Source: Balanoglossus misakiensis (Eukaryota; Hemichordata). From it: a stretch of DNA of 64,000 bases. Under the pieces are notes generated by a model that was not told where the DNA came from, did not search any database, and saw nothing but the letters and a program-made list of their open reading frames with translations. Positions within the stretch are counted from its first letter, which is position 1. Each line of letters begins with the position of its first letter. Position numbers and translations under genes: made by a program. Location: positions 12,090,001-12,154,000 of the forward strand of contig CM082582.2 of the NCBI GenBank assembly GCA_040954595.2. The letters run 5' to 3'. Shown piece by piece: positions 26,401 to 37,728 of this stretch.

Positions 26401-29400
26401 GCCATGAAGGCTTACCCAGATCTGGTTTGCTGTTCCCATTGACCTTGACCTTGTCAAGGTCATATATGGAGGTATCACGCATGGGAGAAATTGGCCTGTC
26501 GTCGGGATTTCGCAAGGAGGCTGAAGAAATGTTTCCTGGATGTCATTTTATGGGAAAAGGGCAAAGTAAAACAGGGAATAAGAGAACGGTGTTTCTTGGG
26601 TTCGTGTTAAGATATTTGCACAAGCATTAGCTATGCGTTTGATAATTAACATTACAGCTCTTCTTCCACCTTTACTGCTATATTACCACCCACCACCACC
26701 CTCCTTACCACTACTACTACTACAGTCAAACCCAATTAAGTTAGTGACTACCTTTATATGAGGGAAACTTGTCTACAGTGGCCACATTGTTACAGTCCCT
26801 GTGCAATTAACATGTGCATTGATAGGCAGGTGCAATTAACTTGTGCATTGATTGGCCTGTTTATAAAGGCTACCTGTCTTTAAAGGCCAGTTAGGAAGTG
26901 TGTTCTACTTACTTTGTTTTAACATCTATCATAGAACTTTCAACTTTTCAAACAAAAGAGGTCATCATTATTCCTATAGATGATTTCACATTATACATAA
27001 AGGATGGCTTCAGATTATACATACCAGGTTGCAATGTCGATGACATGTCTCCATATCCCTGAACTGTTCCCATATCCATCTGCCGTTGGTACACCGTGCC
27101 CAGGTCCTCTCTCTCATACAGCATTGTGCCGGAATAGTCCTCCTCCTCATCCGGATAATGTTCAATGTATGTTTCTTGTCCGGTATACACCACAGTTCCC
27201 TCTCCAGTTTGCTCAAATGGGTGACCCTACAAACAAACGTTTAACACTTTTAACCCTCTCGCCTAAATGGTTTGGCCCAAATAATTGTTTTCGATGGCAA
27301 AGTTGTATTGTGGGTTTCATATACTATATTAACACTACACGTAAGTCTCACCTCTCCCCTGCCTCCTTGCCAAGCTGGTCTGTTGTAGGATCCCATCGTC
27401 CCCTGTAGTACTGCTTTCCTTTGGAGGTTTTGAGCAAGGTTGGCCCTGGTGTGCACACTGGAAGAGGATCCAAACAATATCCATGAGTAAAATATATCCA
27501 CCAGTAAATGTTAGAGTAAGCTGTCCACAGATACAGGCCCAGGGGGTGTCTGTCCTAGCACCACCCAACCGAGTGACAGTCATGACAGTAGAATAAGAAA
27601 TTGAACAAACAACATGCAAGGGAAGACGCTGAGAACAGCTAGACTTACGTTAATTCTTTTGCTTTCTCGTCCGCTTCTTGCATCTTTCGAAATCTCATCC
27701 TCTCTCTCGGAGTCATCTTCTTCAGAGATTCCTCCTGAAGATCTTGTAAATGTGTTTTCTCACGTGTGAAGGCGTAGATCTGTTGATGCTGCTGCTCCCG
27801 GTCGTCAAAGTCCACCTCGCGGTGCTCTACGATCTCTGTCATTCGGTTCTTCATTTTCTGTTCAGATTTGAGATAAAATTTAGTCATACACTGGATGTCA
27901 ATAACTTTTACAATGAGAACTCCAACACCTTACATTTCCACCTTCCTGTACAGAGCGTTATTACTTGATAGTGGAACAGGCAAACACATGTGCAATAAAA
28001 TTCCACAATTCCAGGATTCTGCATTAACAGAATCACTGTCACTATGTCAGTTCATACCTCCATGTGTCTGTTCACAAATGGCAACTTCAAAATTTCTGCA
28101 GCTGCCGGTCTGTGCGAAGGGTCTTTCACCAACACTCTGAGAAACAGAAAGAAGTCATATGTTAGAGTGGGAGAAGACTCATGTATGATTCACAATTTCA
28201 ACTCCTGTGGTTATATCATTTTGTAACACTTAATACACAAACTCCCATAGCTGGCCATCCATAATGAATGGCTACACAGTTTGCTCAATATTAACAATGA
28301 TCCAGGCCAGTCGACATTTACTTACTTTTCTAGAACTAACTGGATGTTCTTGTCATATTTGTCTGGTATCTTGGGGATCTTGCCTTCCACAATCTTATAC
28401 ATAACACCCATAAGTGATTGTCCTTCAAACGCATGTTCCAAGGCACACAGTTCATATAAAATACATGCTATTGACCTGAAAAAGGCCATACATGGGCATA
28501 CATAAATTAGATGTGCATGAATTTCTTCAACTACAATGTATTTACTGGCAGATCGGGGTGACAGCGTTGGATTTTATAAAGAAAGAAATACTCACCAAAC
28601 ATCTGACTTTGAATTGTAGCCTTCATGTTTGAGTACCTCAGGACTCATGTAATACGGGGTACCGGTGAAAGTACTAGCCATGTCTGTTGTGCCCATTAAA
28701 ACTCTTGAGATACCAAAGTCTCCAATTTTACACATGTTGTTCTTTAAAAATATATTCCTGGTTTTCAAGTCTCTGTGCAAGACTCGCCTGTTTATAACAA
28801 AGTAACACATTATGAATGACACAAATAGTATTTGTTGCTTGGTGCAATTTCAGAGTATGTCATGTAATGATTATAAGTCCATAGAATACAAATACAGGAG
28901 TCTCTGTGAAATACCAGGGGTCTCTGTATTAAACATGTAAGAGATGTGTGGTTGCACTGATATTACCTTCCGTGCATGTAGTCGACAGCCAACGCAAGCT
29001 GCACAAACCAATCCATGATTTGGTTTTGGTCAAATGATTTGCCTTGCTTCTTGGATTTTGTGATTCTTTCATCCAAATCACCACCCTGTCAAGAAAATAA
29101 CAAGATATCTTCAAGTATCCACAAGTTTCCTTCTGGAGCAAACATCACAGGGACCAGAACTTTGGCACTGTACAAATTTTATTAATGCTGATTCAGCAAA
29201 TTAAGTTACAAGTTACATTTTCAAACTCTAAATTGATGGACTTGGTATGGACCTACCTCACAGTATTCCGTAATGAGACAGAAAAATTCACCATCCAGGA
29301 AACTGTCGAAAAATTTCACAATTCCCGGATTCTTGAGTCTGGACAACAGTTTGGCTTCATGGACGGCATCTACAGTCTCATCCGGAGCAAGCTCACCGAC

Positions 29401-29703
29401 CGCTATCTCTTTCAACACTTTGCTGTGATTACAAGAGAACGATGATTGGAAACATAGAAATCAATGGTTCAGAAATGGGTTGCAGCGCTGTATATCTTAT
29501 GCATAATTTGGAGAAGTAGTCAAATACATGTACTCCACTTACCTTTCTTCATCTCCTTTCTTGACTTTCATATCAAACACTAAGAATGCCGTACCAAAAT
29601 TACCACTACCCAGTTTCTTCTCCACTCGGTATCGGTTGGCCAACACTCTGTGGTCACTTTTGTCAACCTCCTTGGGTTTCTTCACTCCTCGCGCTGGCGG
29701 CAT
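23485..29703 (-). CDS. nek11: NIMA-related kinase NEK11, complete, 16 exons
   Basis: Ser/Thr kinase; in vertebrates it acts in the G2/M DNA-damage checkpoint. Exons: 29703-29543, 29422-29257, 29085-28967, 28787-28596, 28475-28326, 28136-28058, 27857-27649, 27445-27352, 27226-27025, 26520-26416, 25713-25612, 24883-24833, 24712-24264, 24104-24047, 23920-23842, 23686-23485; 805 aa, frame kept throughout. Kinase: Gly loop LGSGNFGTAFLV (31-42), Lys58, HRDLKTRN (Asp155), DFG (Asp172), GTPYYMSPE. The KMTPRERMRFRKMQEADEKA segment and the C-terminal YDYLKSAR...PSDCFLIDQLLF block are NEK11-specific. The middle is longer than in human NEK11 (645 aa) and carries a DDRPI-type motif three times, beginning in exons 10, 12 and 13, each phase 1. 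The exon 8-9 and 14-15 regions are less conserved. The start ATG at 29703 is chosen over an upstream in-frame TTG. Divergent from ASTE1. Confidence 0.93.
26801..26858. repeat. 29-bp imperfect tandem duplication in NEK11 intron 9
   Basis: Two copies of a unit beginning tgcaattaac are adjacent and differ at only a few bases. No coding or splice role is seen. Confidence 0.6.
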
Positions 29704-30767
29704 TGTTGATTTTTCTGAAGTTTTTAACGTCAACACTGAAACACACCTGGAGAAAAGCTTGACACCAGCCAATCAGTCCATTTAATTGAAATCTTGTTCA
29801 ATGTTTGTATCCACACACGTCACACGAAGTATGACAGCTTTATCAGAACTTGAAGTGTTCACCTGTGACAGTTAACATGAGGACAACTGCTTGCAATTTG
29901 AGTTTCCTGCCTACATGTTAGTCCTGTATGACAATGAAAGAACAAGAGAATAATCTAATTTTACTCAATTTTCATTTATTTTCTCAAGTCATGTATAATT
30001 TACGTAGTACATGTATCATGCATGTAACGTAACAACGTCACCACTCCCCGTGTGTTGACTTGTATATGCTTTCTTCAAATCAACGTGGTGGAAAACAGTG
30101 TACACAAAGGGCAACATGTCACAGTTTTCGCGGCACGACTTTGAAATGCACAACTAAGCACAACAAGTGTCAATCGATGAACAGTAAACAAACCTGGACT
30201 AGTTGTAACAGGACGCAGCCATCTTGAAGCGAGACGCTAGGATTCTTTTGGTCTCCAAGTAGTTACCGACACGCCTGTCAAGAATGGCGCATTCAAAACG
30301 ATAAGTATGAGCTATTGCATGCAAAAACACTCTTCCCTAGACGGAGAAATGATATGTTTCTGATATTTTTCTCAAGTTCTGGAGACACCTACTTTCAGCA
30401 GCTGAAGTGTCACCCTTGTACGCGTTGCACCATGGGAACGTGTAAACTAATGGGAATGGGCATGCGCAAGGAAGATGTGAAAACGAGGCAGAAGGGAACT
30501 CCCCGACTCTCATTTCATGCATTTGCTTCCGGGTTGGCTGTTTGTTTATTTGTATCATCGCATCATGCACGTTGTAACGTAAGTGATGATGTCAACAAGG
30601 TACGATGAGGAACATTGAGCCCAATTCATCATCCCTCAGGTCGACAAGCCAGTGCATAGTTTAAACTAATATTCAAGATCTTGAGCTCTACAGCTGGTGT
30701 GCACATACATGTACATAACATGCTGATTGCTTGTTCAGTGGTGGCCACTACTGTTGGAATATAAAAG
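29704..30767. promoter_or_regulatory. Shared divergent promoter region of NEK11 and ASTE1
   Basis: The two start codons point away from each other across 1,064 bp, so both 5' UTRs and both promoters lie here. The interval has no TATA box that I trust. It contains a YY1-like element, gcagccatcttg at 30215-30226 (CAAGATGGC on the minus strand), the type often found just after the start site of TATA-less housekeeping genes; here it is oriented for NEK11. An unannotated 5' noncoding exon for either gene is possible. Confidence 0.65.
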
Positions 30768-32999
30768 ATGGGAGTACTTGGTCTGACGTCATTCATAGAG
30801 AACAACCCACAACTACTGGAGTCTTTGAATCTCCATGACACCAGACTAGTGGTCGATGGGCATGGTCTAGTACATTGGCTATTCCATCACAACAAGATCG
30901 GCTTCAAACATGGTGGAAATTATGCTCAATACGAAGAACTCTGCAAGATTTTCTTCCAGTTTCTGAAGCTGTGCAACATCCAGGCTTATGTTTTATTCGA
31001 TGGCGCATATGACGTTGATGACAAGAAACTCCAGACTGTGAAGGAGCGGGCCAAGCAGCAGATACTGAGGTCTCGCAATATAATAAATGGAGGTGGTGAT
31101 AAGATTCTACCTGTGTTTGCATTTGAGGTGTTCGTCAAAGTTGTGGAAGTGATGGAGATCCCATTTGTGTTTTGCGATTTTGAAGCTGACAATGACATCG
31201 TAGCGCTGGCTAATGCGTGGCAATGTCCAGTCCTTGGACAGGACAGTGATTTCTTCATCTTTGACATCAAGGCTGGGTACATACAGCTTGCACATCTCTG
31301 GTGGAAAAATCCTTGCATTCTGCATACCCGGGAAGATAGTGAGCAGACGGAAGAATGCCGTAAAGCATTCAAAATGAAAAAGTATTATGTCAAGGCAGAG
31401 ATGTACACACAGCAGAGGTTCTGTTCCCAGTTCAGTTTTGATAAGAATCTTGTTCCACTGATGGCCAGCCTGCTAGGAAATGATTACATCCCATCTGAAA
31501 CCTTCAAGGATTTCTACAGCCAGATTCGTCTGCCAGCCCACTTTGTCAAAAGCGTATCCAGGAGAAATGCTCATGTTCAGGGGACTATCTACTGGTTGTC
31601 AGACTTCGATGATGTGAAAGCAGCCAGCTCTGCTGTGCTGAAATACCTGAGAAAGACAGACAGGGAACCGATCAGAAAGAAATTAGAAACATCCATGCAG
31701 ATGTATGACCTCCAGGAAGGGTCCAAGTTCATGAACTACTTTGATCGAAGGCACATGGACGCAGGACTGCTGTTGTTGCCAGAATGCCAAGAGTTGGCAG
31801 GGTGGTCAGTTGCTTTGTTCAGACGAGGGCGTCTTCCATCATTCTGTGTCAATGTCATCTGCCAGAGACGACATTTCGCCTTTGACCTGATAGAAGACAT
31901 TATGGAGAGAAGCTGCAACCTGTGCTCGCTGTACATCAGGAAGACTCTGTACGGTATTCTGCTCAAGCAGTCAGGAAGAGGAGAAAATGAAACTTGTGGA
32001 GACGGCGCGCAAGGGGGTGTTGTCAGCGCAAAGAAGAACAAGCATCATGTTGTGGAGTTTGACAGAGACTGTTTAGAACTGCGGCAAACTCACGTTGAAC
32101 CCTTGCACGTCCTTCCATCTTATGGCGACATACCACACCTGTTGGATATCCCAACTCTGTCCGAATCTTCCAGGAAGTGCCTGATCATGGAAGTCCTGGG
32201 AGCTGATCCGGCAGTATTGGAGCACATTCCACCAGAAATCCATCTTCCGATGGCTGTCACCATCTTCTGGGTGAACAATGCAGAACCCAAGGTTTCAACC
32301 ACCCACCTGCAGGCTTTGTTACTGGGATTTGTGAGAGGGTATCTCCTGGATGTTTATGCTCAGGAGATGCAGGCAAGTCAAGAGATGGGTGGAGATTGCA
32401 GCATTCAAGACTCTGCAGTGGAGGGAGCATGTTCTCAACAGACAGGGGAATCAACACCCTGTAAGGATGATGCACAACACAGCATGAAGCAGTTGCTGGT
32501 GGCAGCATTCAGGAAACACGAGGATGCCTATAAACGAGACAGACTGAGTCTAAGTGCAGTCCAGGTGTACGCTCAGTGGCAGAGCTGCATGAAGTATGCA
32601 GCATTCTTAAATCTGGTTCTCTGCCAACCGTATCCTGTTCCTGACATGACGATGTTGTACAGTGGTACCCTTGTTCACAGCATGAATGCAGTGTTGCATT
32701 CTCTGCTGAAAACAGAAACAGACGACTGGATCCAAACCACTCTGCTGGAAGAGCTTACGGACGCCTACAAACTGTATGCATCTCTGCACACGTCAGTCAT
32801 ATCATGCCTCTCTCCAGGTGCACTGTATCAGAAAAATCCCAGAAAGCCCAAAAATGTCCCAGGTGTCACTTCAGAGGTCAAGGGTCAGAGCCAACAGGGT
32901 GAGACCAGAGGGCAGAGTTCCAGTCCACCTGTGACATATGAAGTGAACTGTGATATTGTCAACAGATTTGCCGGTCTAACAACAACTGACGAAGACTGA
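30768..32999 (+). CDS. aste1: Asteroid homologue (ASTE1), XPG/FEN-type nuclease, single exon
   Basis: ASTE1 is a flap-nuclease-fold protein; in vertebrates it is reported to trim 3' DNA ends in repair-pathway choice. One uninterrupted 743-codon frame starts with MGVLGLTSFIENNPQLL, the N-terminal XPG methionine-glycine start. Acidic metal-site residues of the fold are visible: Asp30 (LVVDGHGL), Asp78 (LFDGAYD), Glu139/Asp141/Asp143 (FEADNDI), Asp159/Asp161 (GQDSDFFIFD) and Asp239 (GNDY). The C-terminal half has the ASTE1 block QWQSCMKYAAF...LYSGTLVHSM. The length is slightly above human (679 aa). The start is taken at the family N-terminus. The gene is intronless here, whereas I recall several coding exons in the human gene. 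It is head-to-head with NEK11 and converges with a paralogue at 34193-36001. Confidence 0.95.
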   Translation: MGVLGLTSFIENNPQLLESLNLHDTRLVVDGHGLVHWLFHHNKIGFKHGGNYAQYEELCKIFFQFLKLCNIQAYVLFDGAYDVDDKKLQTVKERAKQQILRSRNIINGGGDKILPVFAFEVFVKVVEVMEIPFVFCDFEADNDIVALANAWQCPVLGQDSDFFIFDIKAGYIQLAHLWWKNPCILHTREDSEQTEECRKAFKMKKYYVKAEMYTQQRFCSQFSFDKNLVPLMASLLGNDYIPSETFKDFYSQIRLPAHFVKSVSRRNAHVQGTIYWLSDFDDVKAASSAVLKYLRKTDREPIRKKLETSMQMYDLQEGSKFMNYFDRRHMDAGLLLLPECQELAGWSVALFRRGRLPSFCVNVICQRRHFAFDLIEDIMERSCNLCSLYIRKTLYGILLKQSGRGENETCGDGAQGGVVSAKKNKHHVVEFDRDCLELRQTHVEPLHVLPSYGDIPHLLDIPTLSESSRKCLIMEVLGADPAVLEHIPPEIHLPMAVTIFWVNNAEPKVSTTHLQALLLGFVRGYLLDVYAQEMQASQEMGGDCSIQDSAVEGACSQQTGESTPCKDDAQHSMKQLLVAAFRKHEDAYKRDRLSLSAVQVYAQWQSCMKYAAFLNLVLCQPYPVPDMTMLYSGTLVHSMNAVLHSLLKTETDDWIQTTLLEELTDAYKLYASLHTSVISCLSPGALYQKNPRKPKNVPGVTSEVKGQSQQGETRGQSSSPPVTYEVNCDIVNRFAGLTTTDED

Positions 33000-33101
33000 A
33001 AAGATTAACAAAAATATTACTGCAAATTACTGCCACAGATGAAATTTATATTATTTAGTTTTATATTGTGATGTATTCACTATCAAATCATCTTTACAGA
33101 T

Positions 33102-33107
33102 ATTAAA
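33102..33107 (+). promoter_or_regulatory. Poly(A) signal ATTAAA of ASTE1
   Basis: The common variant hexamer lies about 100 bp after the ASTE1 stop and is followed by a GT-rich stretch (tgttgtggtgtggtctc) where cleavage factors would bind. Confidence 0.6.
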
Positions 33108-34073
33108 ATTGAAGAGCTTTACAAGACTGTTGTGGTGTGGTCTCTTTCACTTTCTTTTTGTTCTTTTTCGATGGGACTGCGCTCTCTATCGACAGCCCTG
33201 TGAACCATTTGATCATCAGTCAGCCCACCCGATCGTCATCATTTCATAGAAAAGTAATGAATGCCCTGTAAAACGAAAGCTGTGTAAAACGAAAGCTGTA
33301 ACATTGGGCATACTACCAGCACATTTCCAGACAATGAAGCCATCAGGAACACTACACCAGTAATTTTATTCTGGAATCTTTCAATTGACAGTATACGTGC
33401 ATACAATGGAGTCTCTACCTACATAATTTGATGAAAGGCAAAAATTATAGCCTGCGATTGATATAAGTTGTATATAATGATCGTATGGCAAGTTCTTTAC
33501 TATGCGAGTGATATTTTGTGATATGTCTGCAGATCAAAGCTCGCTTATGTATTCAATATTTATGGTTTCATTCACTACGGGGGCCAAAAAAGGTCAGAAA
33601 ACACACAAAGCCCTCTATTCTATTCTTGTTTTTCATTTCTCTATGGTCTCTATGGTCTGTACTTGATCGTATATCTGAATCCCAGCTAACCCCTCACCGC
33701 ATATGAAGCTCGCATCTAAAAACTTAGTAGGCATATCTAAGCAGCCGATTGAATAAAATATATAACCTTTCGTTGATAAAACCGAATACAGGATTCTTAC
33801 ATTATAAAAGTTTGTTTTCTTGCATAAAAAGATCTGTTCAGTAAATCTAAGAAGACATCGATATTGATATCAGGACAAGCCGTCAATCCCTAATAACGCA
33901 TTTCCATCCCCAAAAAGTTATGTTGGATATCGAGTGACGTGAAATTTTCTGGACTTTAAATTTAAGTTATTGTTTCATTCAGCTAATGACACAAATGCTA
34001 CCGAAATGAACTATTGATATAATTTGATGCCATGCACCCGATTAAAAATAAAGATTCTTCTGTGGTGCATTTT

Positions 34074-34079
34074 TTTATT
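34074..34079 (-). promoter_or_regulatory. Poly(A) signal AATAAA of the asteroid paralogue
   Basis: AATAAA on the minus strand, about 115 bp downstream of the paralogue's stop codon; it is the first canonical hexamer after the gene. Confidence 0.55.
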
Positions 34080-34192
34080 CTTTGGAAAACTAAGCCAGCC
34101 CTAATTTCAAGGGCTGCCCATGGGTGCCCTCGATGTGTGAGACAGGGATTTGAAGATTGATCTCGAGCAAGCAGTTTTCTCTTTCACTTCTT

Positions 34193-36001
34193 TTACTGAG
34201 TTTCCATCACTGCATTGAGCTGTTTGAAGAGGTTAAAAGCCCTCGGACAATCACTCAGAACTTCTCTATGAACCCATCCTGGATCGACGTCTTGTCCCCG
34301 TTTGGTTGTTGCGTTTATGCGATGAAGCAAGGTGCCGTGGTACAGTTTGGTGGCGTCTGGGACTGGATAGGGTCGGTTGATCAGGGCGTTCAGTTGCGTT
34401 GCATAGGCCATACAGCTGTGCCACTGTGCGAATGCCTGCACTGCGGTCAAATCCAACCTTGGTGGAAGGTCGTCAAGGTTGTCAGTGCTGCCTTCCGTAT
34501 TTTCCTCGTCTCTGAACTGACCAATTGCGATACCGAGCAGCAGTACACGCATCAGGTGGCGAGTGGCCGCCGGATCCGCATTTGCCATCCAGTAGATTGT
34601 GGTGGCAACCGGCAACTTCAAGTCTTCTGGAAGATCTTGCAGGCGACCTTGATCTACGTTCAGAACTTCCATGATCAGTCTCCGTCGGTCTTCCTCACCG
34701 AGACCAGTGACTCTTTCTATGTCCGGAAGCTGGCCAAACTCAGGCAATGAAGCCAGGGTCGGTGTTTGCCGGCTGCGTGCCTTCTCGCCTTCTCGATCTA
34801 TCTCGACGACTTCGTTCTGTCCATCTTCGGCGGCCAACTGTTCACCCTCCAGACTGCCCCCAGCTCGCTGCAGCAGAATGCCGTAGATGACCTGTCTGAT
34901 CCGTTTAGACGCCTGGTTGCACGACTTCTTCGTGCTGTCTTCAACAAAAGCGACAAGAAAGTTCTTGCTTTGGTATTTTATATTCATGAAAGTGGGTGGC
35001 AACAGTCCCTGGCGGTAGAACTCGACACACCATCGGGGAAGTGACCATACAGGGATCTCAGGCAAGGCGCCCCCATCTTCTAAATAAGCCTGAAATTTCG
35101 ACTCTCCGGGTACTTTGTAAATCTCTATTGATCGGTCCATCTGATCAACTGTAGTACCTCTCAAAGTAGTCGCCATTGTACTGTACAGACCATCATATGA
35201 CTTTTGCTTTCCTACCCACGTAATGATACGTGGAACGCGAACATCAGGTCTACTAGGAATGCCCGTTTCACGATTGATCCTGCTAAGGTATAGTTTATTA
35301 AAAGCCTTCCCTTCGATGTAATCGTTGCCGAGCAAGGTGGCCAACAGGGGGAGCATCTCTCTTTCCATTCCGAAACGGCGACAGAAGTCTTGGGCTTTGA
35401 AGATTTTGCACTTCACTTCATTAGGTCCGGCACCGCCTTCGTCAACATTCACTTCTTTCCAAAGAAGATGATTGATTGGTATGTAGCCACCCTTTATGTC
35501 GAAGATGAAGAAATCGCTGTCCTCGCTAACTACAGGGCATCCCCACCTGTTCGCCAGGGCTGCGATATCGACGTCGGCCTCGAAGTCGCAGGCGACAAAC
35601 GGGATATCAAGATCCCGGACCACTTTGATGAATACATCGGTAGCGAAGGCCGGTCGGAGGCGTCGTCCGACATCACTCTGGCCCTTGCTGATTTCGACGG
35701 AGTTGTCAACTTTCCGTTGAGCGCGTTGCATCAAAGTTTTGAGCTTCTCGTCTTCAAGATCGTCTGCTCCGTCGTAAAGCACGTAGGGTTTGACACCACA
35801 ATGCAAGAGGGCACGAAAGAACTTGGTACACTTATCTTTGAACGCCCTGTAGTCACCACCATGCCGAAAATCAACACCCATCTCGAAGAAGAGGATGTGT
35901 GCAAGACCCTTGCCGTCGATGACGACACGAGTTTCCCGCAGTCTGTGGTCTTGCAGGATACCAGGGGTTCCATAAACGTATGTGGTCAGACCTCGCACCA
36001 T
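34193..36001 (-). CDS. Second asteroid-family XPG-type nuclease, single exon
   Basis: A single 602-codon frame starts at the ATG at 36001 with MVRGLTTYVYGTPGILQ. It is homologous to the neighbouring ASTE1 along its length: FRHGGDYRAFKDKCTKFF matches FKHGGNYAQYEELCKIFF, and FEADVDIAALAN matches FEADNDIVALAN. The metal-site acids are kept: Asp29, Asp78, Glu141/Asp143/Asp145, Asp161/Asp163 and the GNDY motif. The C-terminal family block reads QWHSCMAYATQLNALINRPY...LYHGTLLHRI. It is shorter than ASTE1, ending soon after that block. An intact frame and preserved catalytic residues argue against a pseudogene. It lies in inverted, convergent orientation 1.2 kb from ASTE1, so a local inverted duplication or a retrocopy are both possible. 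Expression and activity are unknown. Confidence 0.93.
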   Translation of the reverse strand: MVRGLTTYVYGTPGILQDHRLRETRVVIDGKGLAHILFFEMGVDFRHGGDYRAFKDKCTKFFRALLHCGVKPYVLYDGADDLEDEKLKTLMQRAQRKVDNSVEISKGQSDVGRRLRPAFATDVFIKVVRDLDIPFVACDFEADVDIAALANRWGCPVVSEDSDFFIFDIKGGYIPINHLLWKEVNVDEGGAGPNEVKCKIFKAQDFCRRFGMEREMLPLLATLLGNDYIEGKAFNKLYLSRINRETGIPSRPDVRVPRIITWVGKQKSYDGLYSTMATTLRGTTVDQMDRSIEIYKVPGESKFQAYLEDGGALPEIPVWSLPRWCVEFYRQGLLPPTFMNIKYQSKNFLVAFVEDSTKKSCNQASKRIRQVIYGILLQRAGGSLEGEQLAAEDGQNEVVEIDREGEKARSRQTPTLASLPEFGQLPDIERVTGLGEEDRRRLIMEVLNVDQGRLQDLPEDLKLPVATTIYWMANADPAATRHLMRVLLLGIAIGQFRDEENTEGSTDNLDDLPPRLDLTAVQAFAQWHSCMAYATQLNALINRPYPVPDATKLYHGTLLHRINATTKRGQDVDPGWVHREVLSDCPRAFNLFKQLNAVMETQ

Positions 36002-37508
36002 TTTTTTTATCTTCAGCGACTTTCCGCAATTCGGATCGACAATCTATGGCTTTTCGCAGTCACCCGTCTTTAAAAAATCTGTTGAATGACAGAAAATGGC
36101 GGAGCATTGAAATAAAAATCAAACATACAAAGTTTTGCAAGTACAGACAACAAACAACCGAAATGTGGTTAGGCCTATATAAAATAGAACAAGACGGACG
36201 TACTATTGTGCGCATAAGCTTATATATTTCATGATTCTGCTGACTCCAACACGAACTAAGCTACCCTCAACATTTTGCAACAGAAGAATGGACATGTGCA
36301 GGCCTGGGACATAATGGACATGTGCAACTCTACATCTCTATGTTAATCGGATGGCAAATTTTAAACGTGTATTTTAGCGTGTGCTTTGGTACAAAAAAGA
36401 AATACCTGTAGCATTTTCACTGATCAAATTTGGTGCACTTCAAAAACATATCAATGTCAACAAGTTCATGAAATGCGCAAAAAATGACAGGATACACTCA
36501 CTCAGTTAAAACATTGCTAATTTTCAAAAGATTTGGTACTTATTGGTTATTACGAGCATTGAGGTCCATGTTACGAGTACTGCTATTGCAACATTGTCCT
36601 CTTCATGGGCAACCCATTAGGGCCTAACAGCCTAATTTGAATGTCTGCAGCTTCAAAACAACATCTGTCATATATATCTGATCGGCCATTCTCGGGAAAT
36701 AAGTGTCACACACACTCAAGCACACACCAATACATATAGGCATATGTGGCCATGAGGACTAGGCCTATATATATGATATATAACAGCCGTAACGAGAAAC
36801 AAAATTATACCTTAGCGCTGAGCAGAGTGGTGATTACGACACTGCAGATCCGTCCAATATCTCGCTCGGTCAATATAGTGGCCTACCTGCGTTTGGATAG
36901 CGTCCACACACAGACTAGCCTTTATATAGAGGCGATGGTTTAAAAAGCCAGAAATGACTCACAATTCGGGGAATTCTAAAACGCCCCTCGATTCTGGCTT
37001 TCGCGGAAATGAACAATAGCCTAAAGCTATTAAAGCGTATACCTGGAAAATCCCCGCTTTTTATAGTTTAGTTACAAGGAATATAATGTCTCTAAATCAC
37101 TTTCGTTTCTGATTTCAGAAGTCTATTATATCATGGAGGTACTAAGTACCTCTATGATTATATTAACCAAAATGTAGGATGAAGCTGATTACACACCGCC
37201 GACTTCTGCACGTCGACATTTGGAAATTTGACCAAGCTACGTACACCGAAATCGCCCGACTTTTGAGCTATTAAAGCGCCACGCCCCGACTGATTATTCT
37301 ACAGCCATAATATAACAGGAAGTAGCCTGTGTGTTGCATAGGAACGTACCCTGGCTATATAAAAACATGCCCACCTTAATTTACGTGAACTTCACCGTCT
37401 AATTAATTTTCTACATGCAATGCAATCTAAGTTGGTACATTTGTGAAAATGTGAAAGGAAAATTGCACAATGTATTGTGCAGCACAATGTGGCACAATAC
37501 GTGGAAAC

Positions 37509-37689
37509 GTGGTACGGTGTATTCGACTTTAATAGGACATAGATAAGCAGGATTTGACGTCGGGGTTGAATTCCCATCTCTGGCTGTGGATATGGGTTTC
37601 ATAGATGACGGAATTCAACCCCGACGTCAATCATTAAATCCCGCTTATCTATGTCCTAGCTATTTAAAGTCGAATACATTCCGTACCAC
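37509..37689. repeat. Foldback (long inverted repeat) element
   Basis: The left arm (37509-37574) begins gtggtacggtgtattcgact; the right arm (37610-37689) is its reverse complement, ending ccgtaccac. The pairing covers about 65 bp and is broken only by three short insertions in the right arm (2, 5 and 7 bp). The loop is about 35 bp. No clear target-site duplication is seen, so a MITE-like origin is an inference. Confidence 0.85.
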
Positions 37690-37728
37690 ATAAGGTACTA
37701 AAGTATCACTGAATAAAAGGTTCAGTTG

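Larger units (their letters stand above)
33000..34192. other. Convergent 3' flanks of the two asteroid genes
   Basis: The stretch holds the 3' UTRs of both convergent asteroid genes with a poly(A) signal near each side (33102 plus, 34074 minus). The remainder is AT-rich and shows no ORF with a recognisable domain. Confidence 0.6.

Noticed and set aside
34157-34750. 197-codon plus-strand ORF
   Set aside because: Antisense shadow of the asteroid paralogue, whose minus-strand protein is clearly homologous to ASTE1.
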